Shown here: one piece after another, positions 44,893 through 52,885 of the stretch
How positions within the stretch are numbered: position 1 is the stretch's first letter
How the letters are laid out: each line of letters starts with the position of its first letter
Assembly: GCA_937997635.1 (NCBI GenBank)
Contig: CALLFA010000110.1
Span: forward strand, 1 to 55,425
Direction of reading: 5' to 3'
Length of the DNA stretch: 55,425 nt
Source: an uncultured Saprospiraceae bacterium
Lineage (GTDB): Bacteria > Bacteroidota > Bacteroidia > Chitinophagales > Saprospiraceae
The notes under the pieces: generated by a model
What the model was told of the DNA's origin: nothing
What the model saw: the letters and a program-made list of their open reading frames with translations, nothing else
Database searches by the model: none
Program-made: the position numbers and the translations under genes

Positions 44893-46325
44893 GAAGTCTG
44901 CTTTACATCTTTCTATTCGTCATCACCAATCAAAGTTTCAGCCAACAGAATCCTTCATTCATTTCCGAATTTGTTCAGAGAGACATTTTCAAACACGCCA
45001 CAGTTTCTTTAAGTGTGTTAGAAGTGAATGGCTCAAATCAGTTAGCAGCATACCGATCGGAGAAAAGTATGGTGCCAGCTTCTTCCTTCAAAGTACTGAG
45101 TACCTTTAGTGCTATAGATTTGTTGGGAGAAGACTTTAGGTATTCTACTCGGATTGGTCACACAGGAGAAATATTGGATGATGGTACATTGGAAGGAGAT
45201 CTATTAATCATTGGAAGTGGTGACCCGAGTTTGGGCAGCAAGCATTTTAGTGATGAAGATGACTTACCCCAACTTTTGGATAAGATTGTCAAGGCGGTAA
45301 AAAAAAGAGGCATCACTTGCATTTCTGGTCATGTGATTTGTGATGATTCTTATTTGCAAGCACCTGCAATTGTGCCAGATTGGAAGTGGGATGATATCGC
45401 TAACTATTATGGTGCTGGAGCCTGGGGGTTTAATGTCCACGATAATTTATATTACATATACTTCCAGCAAAAACCAAAGGAAGGGCAAGAACCACAGATC
45501 AACAGATATGGGCCCAAAGTGCCGAGGTTGACATTTAACAATAAGGTGAAGACCGGTAAGCAAGGTTCTGGAGACAATGCGTACATCTTTGGTGGACCCT
45601 CAACGACACAAAAGACAATTGAAGGGACCATTCCTCCTGGCTCAAAAGAATTTTACATTAAAGGAGCAATTCCAGATCCACCATTATTTTTTTCATATCA
45701 CATTTATCATGCATTGAAAGAGCAAGGCGTGAAACTAGACGGATATAGCAGATCCAATACTCCTATTAAGGAAGCTGAGTCGATGACAAATGTTGTGGAT
45801 TTAGTCTCAGTACCATTGATAGATATTGCAAAGAAAACCAATGAAAAAAGCGATAATGTATTTGCCGAAGCATTGCTTCATACCTTGGCAAAACAAAAAG
45901 CAGATTCGGAAACTTTTGGAGATTTTATGGAAGCTCATTTGGAAGGACTTGGTCTGGACATCGGATCATTTTCTATGTCAGATGGGAGCGGCTTGTCAAC
46001 GAATAATCTAATATCATCAAAGTTGTTAGCTGATTTTCTTCGCTATTATGGCAAACAATTTGGATTAGAAAAAGCAACGAGTCTCTTACCAGTAGCAGGT
46101 AAAGAAGGGACAGTCAAATATTTTCTTCAAAAAAGAAGTTGTCAAGGAAGGGTATGGGCGAAAAGTGGATCGATGGGAGGTGTGCTTAGTTATAGCGGTT
46201 ACATAAAAGCCAAATCTGGTAAATGGTTGTCTTTTGCAGTTATAGTCAACGGGTTTACAGTAAAACATAGACAGGTAAGAAAACACTTGGAAGACTTAAT
46301 CGATAAGTTGTATCAAGAAAATTAA
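44889..46325 (+). CDS. dacB: D-alanyl-D-alanine carboxypeptidase/endopeptidase (PBP4-type)
   Basis: A 478-aa periplasmic peptidase of family S13. A signal peptide (MRSLLYIFLFVITNQSFSQ) is present. PASSFK gives the SxxK motif with Ser65 and Lys68, EKSDNVFAEALL the SxN motif, and WAKSGSMGG the KTG-equivalent. The large insertion between SxxK and SxN matches PBP4. It trims or cuts peptidoglycan peptides. Confidence 0.93.
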   Translation: MRSLLYIFLFVITNQSFSQQNPSFISEFVQRDIFKHATVSLSVLEVNGSNQLAAYRSEKSMVPASSFKVLSTFSAIDLLGEDFRYSTRIGHTGEILDDGTLEGDLLIIGSGDPSLGSKHFSDEDDLPQLLDKIVKAVKKRGITCISGHVICDDSYLQAPAIVPDWKWDDIANYYGAGAWGFNVHDNLYYIYFQQKPKEGQEPQINRYGPKVPRLTFNNKVKTGKQGSGDNAYIFGGPSTTQKTIEGTIPPGSKEFYIKGAIPDPPLFFSYHIYHALKEQGVKLDGYSRSNTPIKEAESMTNVVDLVSVPLIDIAKKTNEKSDNVFAEALLHTLAKQKADSETFGDFMEAHLEGLGLDIGSFSMSDGSGLSTNNLISSKLLADFLRYYGKQFGLEKATSLLPVAGKEGTVKYFLQKRSCQGRVWAKSGSMGGVLSYSGYIKAKSGKWLSFAVIVNGFTVKHRQVRKHLEDLIDKLYQEN

Positions 46326-46400
46326 CAACAATAATAATACGAGTAGCTGATGGAGATCAATTAGAAAAACACTAACTTTACAAACGAACGTCTTTACATT

Positions 46401-46907
46401 ATGAACAATTTTATACAAGCCATTTTGGTACTTGCGTGCTGTCTCAGTATCTCTTCTTGTACCACACCCTCAATTCAAGAAAATAGGCCAGTCATCGATA
46501 TAATTGATGAACTAGCATCTTTAGCTTACTCACCTCCTAATTCAAATTTTAGTCTTCACCGCCTATGCATGACTGAAGAATATACAGTGAATATCGATAT
46601 TGATTTTATGAACTGTATTCAAAAAAATTCCAATGAATTACATGCAGATGTCTATGTTCGTAACGGTTTTTTGTATTTGCTATTGCGTAACCAACATGTA
46701 GTAGAAGTTGCGCACTATGAATATAGGGACATCGATGATTTCTGGGTATCAGTGGATTATCCAGATTATTCAATAGCTCAATGGCAACAAATACAGGTTG
46801 TCAGATTTAGCTATGCTTCCGTATTACCCTGCATTGATTCTGCAATACTTAAGTTACGTATTGGAACGTACTGCGAGGATACATCACCAAGCTTATTTAT
46901 TAAGTAA
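46401..46907 (+). CDS. Putative lipoprotein, unknown function
   Basis: A 168-aa protein. MNNFIQAILVLACCLSISSC has a lipobox with Cys20. The mature part is short and beta-rich with four further Cys. I do not recognise the family. It sits 75 bp downstream of dacB and may be a last gene of that operon. A MITE-like element starts 10 bp after its stop. Confidence 0.6.
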   Translation: MNNFIQAILVLACCLSISSCTTPSIQENRPVIDIIDELASLAYSPPNSNFSLHRLCMTEEYTVNIDIDFMNCIQKNSNELHADVYVRNGFLYLLLRNQHVVEVAHYEYRDIDDFWVSVDYPDYSIAQWQQIQVVRFSYASVLPCIDSAILKLRIGTYCEDTSPSLFIK

Positions 46908-46916
46908 ACATGATAC

Positions 46917-47073
46917 ACCAAAATGAAAATAGTTTGACCGTTTCTTACATGATCTTTTATCTGTTCTGATCGTTGAAAATACTCGTGGATATCTGCATTC
47001 ACTGCGTTTTTCGTCTTGACATCGGACAAAACTTCTACGTAATAAATCAGTCAAACCATTCTCCTTTTGATAT
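46917..47073. mobile_element. MITE-like near-palindromic element (family 2), copy 1
   Basis: About 157 bp, closely matching the copy at 49316-49474 over its full length. It starts ACCAAAATGAAAATAGTTTG and ends CAAACCATTCTCCTTTTGAT, with terminal inverted repeats of about 24 bases. It lies between the lipoprotein and methyltransferase genes, and has no coding capacity. Confidence 0.8.
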
Positions 47074-47135
47074 AAATAGAGGGTATCCTGCCGATATGTT
47101 ATAAAATAAGTCGAAGATGAATTACATTTATCATT

Positions 47136-47876
47136 GTGAATGCTGCGAGAAAGAATCATCTCTTAATTTTAGGTTTTAGTATTTGTTTGTGCTTGCTTTT
47201 TGCTTGTCAGGAGAAAGAAAAGCCTAGCGTAGACGAAAATCCCATCACCACAACCAAAGAAGTAGTAGATGTCACTGATGAAGTTCAACTCCCGATTACA
47301 GACAGCGATAAAGCGGATTCTGAACGAAACGATCCCCAAAATGCAAGTTGGAAAATTCCTCCAATAGTCTTTGAGAAAATGGGAGATCTAGAGGGGCAAA
47401 CAGTCGCAGATATTGGTGCTGGTGTCGGATATCTTTCTTTTCTAATGATACTCAGGAAGGCGAGTGTCATAGCAATTGATACTGACCCTATGACTGTGGC
47501 TAATATGAATTTAGTTGCAATTTCGATTTTAGATCCGAAAGAGCAGCAACGTTTTGAAGCGAGAGTGACTCCAGAAGATAAAGCCAATTTGCAAGAGAAT
47601 GAGGTTGACAGAGTCATGATCATGCATGTGGTTACTTTTCTGGGTAATCGACAGAAATACTTCAAAGATTTGCGGCAATCGTTGAAACCTGGAGGCGAGT
47701 TGATGATAATGGATTTCAAAATGAAAAAGCTGGATCCTATTTTTCCTGAAAAGAAGTTTCGCATATATCCCGACATCATCGAAGAGGATCTTTACAAAGC
47801 AGGCTATGAAAACATTGTTGTTGACGACACTAGTCTAGATGCTCAATACATCATCACAGCAACCAATCCCTTCTAA
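47136..47876 (+). CDS. Methyltransferase with a lipoprotein-type leader
   Basis: A 246-aa protein with a GTG start. ILGFSICLCLLFAC shows a lipobox-like Cys25. From about 65 a class I SAM-dependent methyltransferase domain follows: VADIGAGVGYLSFLM (motif I), VIAIDTDP (the acidic residue binding SAM), VDRVMIMHVV and LKPGGELMIMDF. A secreted methyltransferase would have no SAM supply, so either the leader is not used for export or the domain has a different role. The target is unknown. Confidence 0.8.
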   Translation: MNAARKNHLLILGFSICLCLLFACQEKEKPSVDENPITTTKEVVDVTDEVQLPITDSDKADSERNDPQNASWKIPPIVFEKMGDLEGQTVADIGAGVGYLSFLMILRKASVIAIDTDPMTVANMNLVAISILDPKEQQRFEARVTPEDKANLQENEVDRVMIMHVVTFLGNRQKYFKDLRQSLKPGGELMIMDFKMKKLDPIFPEKKFRIYPDIIEEDLYKAGYENIVVDDTSLDAQYIITATNPF

Positions 47877-47889
47877 ACAGTTATCTCCG

Positions 47890-49152
47890 CTATACTTCAA
47901 GCAATTGATTTCTCTCTGGTCCTATACTGATTAAAGGCACCGGTACTTCTAATTCTTTGGATAAATAGGAAATGTAATTTTGAAATGTTGAAGGGCTGTC
48001 AGCATAGCTGTTTACACCGTCGAGATTTCCCCAACCATCAATAGATGTATAACCCATTTCAAGACCAGGTATATCAAGATCGAATGGAATGTTTCTACTC
48101 TCCTCACCATTGATGATATATGTTTCAGCTGCTTTAAACGAGTCAAATTCATTAAGGACATCCATTTTGGTCACCACTAATTTGGTTACACCATTGATCA
48201 TAATTGTATAACGAAGCTGTGGTAAATCGATCCAACCACATCTTCTAGGCCTGCCAGTTGTTGCTCCAAACTCCGAACCCACTTTGCGCAAAGTCTCTCC
48301 ATCTTCATCGAACAATTCGCTTGGGAAAGGTCCCGACCCAACTCTTGTACAGTATGCCTTGGATATACCTATGACATCTCTGATTCGTTGAGGTGCTATA
48401 CCCATTCCCGTACATACGCCTGCTGTGATTGTATTGGATGAGGTTACAAAAGGATAAGTACCAAAGTCCACATCCAACATAGATCCCTGTGCACCTTCTG
48501 CAAGTATTTTCTTGCCATCTTGCAAGGCTTCATGGAAGTAGTATTCAGCATCCACCTTTTTCAAAGAGCGAAGCGAATCAAGGCTTGCCATCCATTTTTC
48601 TTCTTCTGCAGCAAGATCAAAATCAATGGCTGGGTATTGGTCTGCTAATCTTAAATGCTTATCACGCAATAATTTGTACTTAGAATCAAAATCTTGCATC
48701 AAATTCCCAACGCGGATACCATTGCGTCCCGTCTTGTCCATATACGTAGGGCCAATTCCTCTCAGTGTAGAGCCAATTTTATTTTTCCCTTTAGCCGCTT
48801 CACTTGCTGCATCCAATAAGCGGTGTGTAGGTAGAATCAAATGTGCCTTATTCGACACCAACAAGCGACTTTTGACATCTACCCCCAAAGCTTCCAACCC
48901 TTGAATTTCCTTTTCAAGAGTTATCGGATCAATAACAACGCCATTGCCAATCACATTAATGATGCTCTCTCTAAAGACTCCCGAAGGAATGGTATGCAAA
49001 ACAAATTTCTGGTCGTTGATGATGATGGTGTGGCCAGCATTTGGGCCTCCCTGAAATCTTGCAACAATATCGTATTGGTCTGCAAGGTAATCGACGATTT
49101 TTCCTTTTCCTTCATCTCCCCATTGGAGACCGAGAAGTACGTCTACTGCCAT
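47890..49152 (-). CDS. purA: Adenylosuccinate synthetase
   Basis: A 420-aa enzyme of usual length. It joins IMP and aspartate with GTP in AMP synthesis. LQWGDEGKGKIVDYL (residues 9-23) is the P-loop with catalytic Asp13. PNAGHT, IGSTLRGIGPTYMDK, VGSGPFPSEL and TTGRPRRCGW are the other conserved IMP and GTP-binding segments. It converges with the methyltransferase gene across only 13 bp, with no terminator hairpin. Confidence 0.97.
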   Translation of the reverse strand: MAVDVLLGLQWGDEGKGKIVDYLADQYDIVARFQGGPNAGHTIIINDQKFVLHTIPSGVFRESIINVIGNGVVIDPITLEKEIQGLEALGVDVKSRLLVSNKAHLILPTHRLLDAASEAAKGKNKIGSTLRGIGPTYMDKTGRNGIRVGNLMQDFDSKYKLLRDKHLRLADQYPAIDFDLAAEEEKWMASLDSLRSLKKVDAEYYFHEALQDGKKILAEGAQGSMLDVDFGTYPFVTSSNTITAGVCTGMGIAPQRIRDVIGISKAYCTRVGSGPFPSELFDEDGETLRKVGSEFGATTGRPRRCGWIDLPQLRYTIMINGVTKLVVTKMDVLNEFDSFKAAETYIINGEESRNIPFDLDIPGLEMGYTSIDGWGNLDGVNSYADSPSTFQNYISYLSKELEVPVPLISIGPERNQLLEV

Positions 49153-49520
49153 AAAATTAAATTAGACATATATGTAAAAGGCAAATGTATTGAATTCTAA
49201 CGAGCATACACTATTGACTTGACATTTACTTACAAATAATAATACAACTCGACCTTTACGATATCAAAATTGAATCTCCGCCTAAATTGAGGTACATTTG
49301 AATGTCATGGGGTTTATACCAAAATGAAAATAGTTTGACCGTTACTTACTTGATCTTTTATCTGTTCTCATCGTTGAAAATACTCGTGAATACCTGTATT
49401 CACTGCGTTTTTCGTCTTGACAACAAACAAAACTTCTACGTAATGAATCAGTCAAACCATTCTCCTTTTGGTATCCCTAATGTATTGGATTATGTTCACA
49501 TTAAGAATTTGAATTGAGTT
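49153..49520. other. Divergent intergenic region containing a MITE-like element
   Basis: A 368-bp spacer between purA and the Rel/Spo gene. Most of it is the MITE-like element at 49316-49474. The purA promoter must lie in the left part. The Rel/Spo gene begins 46 bp after the element, so the element is probably within or next to its leader. Confidence 0.6.
49316..49474. mobile_element. MITE-like near-palindromic element (family 2), copy 2
   Basis: A 159-bp element with termini ATACCAAAATGAAAATAG... and ...CATTCTCCTTTTGGTAT, about 24-bp inverted repeats with three mismatches. A central hairpin GTGAATAC-CT-GTATTCAC sits at the midpoint, and the two arms match weakly all along, so it can fold as one long hairpin. 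Confidence 0.82.
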
Positions 49521-51752
49521 ATGCCATTAACAGCTGTTGCCATATCTGATGAAGAGAGAAAGGAGATTCGCACTGCATTCAATAAGATGTTAAAACCTTT
49601 AAAGCCTAAACTTAAAGGGAATGACTTAGAGTTGTTGAATAAGGCTTATGAAATGGCAGTAAATGGCCACAAATTTCAGCGTCGCAAATCTGGTGAACCT
49701 TATATTTTTCACCCCATAGAAGTAGCGAGAATTTGTCATGAAGAAATAGGACTTGGACCTACGGCCGTTATTTGTGCTATTCTTCATGATGTTGTAGAGG
49801 ATACCGAATACACACAAAAAGACATTGCAGACAACTTCAATGAAAAAATAAGTTTGATCGTTGATGGTCTGACCAAATTGGATGGTCTATACAACGACTC
49901 AGATTCTCCTCAAGCCGAAAATTTAAAAAAGGTATTGAGTACACTTGTCTATGATGTCCGAGTGGTACTTATAAAAATGGCTGATCGATTGCACAATATG
50001 CGTACCATTGGTCCAATGCCGATTCATAAACAATTAAAAATAGCTGCTGAAACTAAATACATTTATTCTCCTCTAGCCCATCGTCTAGGTCTATATCAAA
50101 TTCGTACTGAATACGAAGACATTTGTATGAAAATTACAAATCGGGAAAGATACAACGACATCGCAAAAAAGATTACAGACACGCAATCAGAGAGGGATGA
50201 ATACATAAAGGAATTCATCAAGCCAATAAAGAAACAGTTAAAGAAAGATGGAACGACATTCAAAGTAGCTGGTAGACCTAAAAGTATTTCTTCGATTTGG
50301 AATAAAATCAAAAATAAGAATGTCTCTTTTGAAGAGATTTATGATCTGTTTGCCGTCCGTATAATTATCGATGTGCCACCAGAAGAAGAGAAGCAAGCCT
50401 GTTGGAAAGTTTATAGCTTAATTACAGATGTCTATTCTCCGATTCCAGAGAGATTGAAGGATTGGGTGACAACACCCAAAAGCAATGGCTACGAATCTTT
50501 GCACACCACAGTCGTTGGACCAGAAGGGAAGTTTGTGGAAGTACAAATCCGGACTGAGCGCATGAATGAGATTGCAGAGAAAGGTTTTGCTGCTCATTGG
50601 AAGTACAAGAATGTCAAGAATGTTAAAGATGTATATGCTAATTGGCTAGATAATGTCCGCGATATATTAGAGGCTCCACACGATAATGCCATTGAGTTTA
50701 TCGATGATTTTAAAAGTAATCTCTTCAAAGAAGAAGTGTATGTATTTACACCTGCAGGAGATATGAAAATATTGCCTAAAGGTGCTTCAGCTTTGGATTT
50801 TGCTTTTCACATTCATACGGATATCGGGTATAAAGCCACAGCTATAAAAGTGAACAATAAACTGGTGCCAATGGGGCACGTATTGGAAAATGGTGATCAA
50901 GTCAGTGTCAAAACACATAAGAACCAGAAACCAAAAGAGAACTGGCTGAATTTAGTGACAACAGGAAAGGCAAAAAATAAAATCCGTTCTTCGATGAAGG
51001 AAGAGCGTCGAAAAATCGGAGAACTTGGTAAGGAAGATCTGCAACGTAAGTTGAAAAATATGAAAGCAGATTTCGAAGAAAACATAGAAATGTTGGTCAA
51101 TCATTTTGGCTTCACCAACAGACCAGATTTATACTATGCTATTGCAGAAGAACAATTAAAGCTAACGGAGTTAAAGAAATTCGATGTTGTCGCTAAGAAA
51201 TTAGTTAAAAAAGAAGTAGAAGAAGAAACTGAGAAAGCGGTGCAAGACGAAGCACCAAAAACAAGACCAGGTAGATTTAGCAAGAACGATCATAAAGACA
51301 TGATTTATGTCAATGGCGAACCTGCATCTATGTATTCGTTTAGTTTGGCACAATGCTGCACGCCAGTGAGAGGGGATAATATTTTTGGGTTCCTTACACT
51401 AAATACAGGTTTGAAAATTCATAGAACCGACTGCCCCAATGCCACCAATATGATTGCCAATTATGGCTATCGAACGTTAAAAGCAGAATGGGGAGGCAAG
51501 GGAAGTTCCGACTTTATGATTAGGCTTTCTATAGAAGGTGTTGATTCTGGCGTTGGTGTCATTTCTGCAATTAGTGAAGTTATCTCGAGTAAAATGGGAT
51601 TAAACATGCGTGCGTTTAATATTGAGGGTGAAGAGGGCGTATTTAAGGCAGTAGTAAAAGTTGCAGTTAAGAACAAAGATCAAATGAAGTTGTTGATTAA
51701 AAGTCTGAAGACGATTGACGGCATTAGTACTGTGGACAGGATAGACGATTAA
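49521..51752 (+). CDS. rsh: Bifunctional (p)ppGpp synthetase/hydrolase, Rel/SpoT
   Basis: A 743-aa protein with all domains of a long RSH enzyme. The N-terminal HD hydrolase has RRKSGEPYIFHP and ILHDVVEDTEYT (His89-Asp90). The synthetase has YDLFAVRIIID, SNGYESLHTTV and EVQIRTERMNEIAEKG. TGS (VYVFTPAGDMKILPKGAS), a zinc-finger-like CCTPVRGD region and a C-terminal ACT domain follow. Since both HD residues and synthetase motifs are intact, it should both make and degrade the alarmone. A MITE-like element lies in its upstream region. Confidence 0.95.
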   Translation: MPLTAVAISDEERKEIRTAFNKMLKPLKPKLKGNDLELLNKAYEMAVNGHKFQRRKSGEPYIFHPIEVARICHEEIGLGPTAVICAILHDVVEDTEYTQKDIADNFNEKISLIVDGLTKLDGLYNDSDSPQAENLKKVLSTLVYDVRVVLIKMADRLHNMRTIGPMPIHKQLKIAAETKYIYSPLAHRLGLYQIRTEYEDICMKITNRERYNDIAKKITDTQSERDEYIKEFIKPIKKQLKKDGTTFKVAGRPKSISSIWNKIKNKNVSFEEIYDLFAVRIIIDVPPEEEKQACWKVYSLITDVYSPIPERLKDWVTTPKSNGYESLHTTVVGPEGKFVEVQIRTERMNEIAEKGFAAHWKYKNVKNVKDVYANWLDNVRDILEAPHDNAIEFIDDFKSNLFKEEVYVFTPAGDMKILPKGASALDFAFHIHTDIGYKATAIKVNNKLVPMGHVLENGDQVSVKTHKNQKPKENWLNLVTTGKAKNKIRSSMKEERRKIGELGKEDLQRKLKNMKADFEENIEMLVNHFGFTNRPDLYYAIAEEQLKLTELKKFDVVAKKLVKKEVEEETEKAVQDEAPKTRPGRFSKNDHKDMIYVNGEPASMYSFSLAQCCTPVRGDNIFGFLTLNTGLKIHRTDCPNATNMIANYGYRTLKAEWGGKGSSDFMIRLSIEGVDSGVGVISAISEVISSKMGLNMRAFNIEGEEGVFKAVVKVAVKNKDQMKLLIKSLKTIDGISTVDRIDD

Positions 51753-51816
51753 GCCAATTTAAATCTGTACATTCAATCTCTAATTCTAATATAATTAAAA
51801 AGTAAACGAACAAAGT

Positions 51817-52308
51817 GTGGAAACAAAAGGTGCTCATTTAGAAGAAATATTGAAAGAAGTAAATGAAATGTTTACGTCTTACCTTGAGGACAATCAATTG
51901 AGAAAGACTCCTGAACGATACGCCATTCTTGAAGAGATTTATAAACGAACTGATCACTTTGATGCAGAGGCTTTATATATCCACATGAAAACCATGAACT
52001 ACCGGGTAAGTCGCGCAACCGTTTACAACACACTTGAATTACTGGTGGCATGTGATCTGGTCAAAAGACATCAATTTGGAAAAAACCTTACTCACTTCGA
52101 GAAATCTCATGGTTGTAAACAACACGATCATTTGATTTGTATGGATTGTGGTAAAGTCGTAGAATTTTGTGACCCGAGAATTCAACAAATAAAAAATATC
52201 ATGGGTGACCTACTAAAATACGAGATCGTTGACCATTCCTTAAATATGTATGGCAAATGTGACGGTGCTTGTGAAAAATCAAAGAACAAAAAGATCAATC
52301 AACATTAA
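51817..52308 (+). CDS. fur: Fur-family metal-responsive regulator
   Basis: A 163-aa protein with a GTG start; an ATG at residue 17 is a possible alternative. The winged helix includes [28 protein letters not shown] and [14 protein letters not shown] (recognition helix). [20 protein letters not shown] holds the metal-binding His residues and the CxxC zinc pair, and CDGAC at the end gives a second Cys pair. It probably represses iron uptake genes. It lies 64 bp after the Rel/Spo gene and may be co-transcribed. Confidence 0.92.
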   Translation: METKGAHLEEILKEVNEMFTSYLEDNQLRKTPERYAILEEIYKRTDHFDAEALYIHMKTMNYRVSRATVYNTLELLVACDLVKRHQFGKNLTHFEKSHGCKQHDHLICMDCGKVVEFCDPRIQQIKNIMGDLLKYEIVDHSLNMYGKCDGACEKSKNKKINQH

Positions 52309-52885
52309 GCTAACATCTATGACCTCAATCAGTATTGCTCCTAATACTGTAAGTTAGGGAATTCCCAAAGCCAAATCTAGCTAAGTTCCTATTCCTATCT
52401 CAGCTTATTTGAATATCAATGATAAAGAAAAAGATCAGCTGATTTTAAAAGTTTGCTCAAAGAAGTGTAAAAACTAAAACATGCTGGACTTCTTTGTCTT
52501 TCTGACAATGACAACAAAGAGCATTACGTAGTGTTTTCGATTCCCACTTGTAGACTAACTGTAGTTGAACAATAGAATAAAAGAGAACACCTTTGAAAAT
52601 ATTTCTTCATCTTTTTTTACTGCATAGTTTTCCTTTATTGCTGCTTCATTCATTGAATGGATTAATTAATTATTAATGTGATTTCACGTAAATCCATCTG
52701 GCACCTGCATTTGATTTTTTAACCAAATTTTTTCGTATGGAATTTTCATCATCCCTTGGTGATTGTAGACTTGGTCTCGATTATAGCAGATCAGGAGTTC
52801 ATCTTTATTTACAAAGAAATGTTAATTGGCAACTAAGTTATGCTTCATGTTGTCCCATTTTTTCACTTAAAAATTGTTGTCAATT
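52309..52885. other. Intergenic, nothing recognised
   Basis: A 577-bp AT-rich stretch. A short palindrome GGGAATTCCC is at 52358. There is no clear gene, hairpin terminator or -7 element. It presumably carries the promoter of the surface-protein gene. Confidence 0.45.

Noticed and set aside
46811..47159. Short minus-strand frames
   Set aside because: They run through the MITE-like element and its borders, and the similar frame in the other copy is not preserved.
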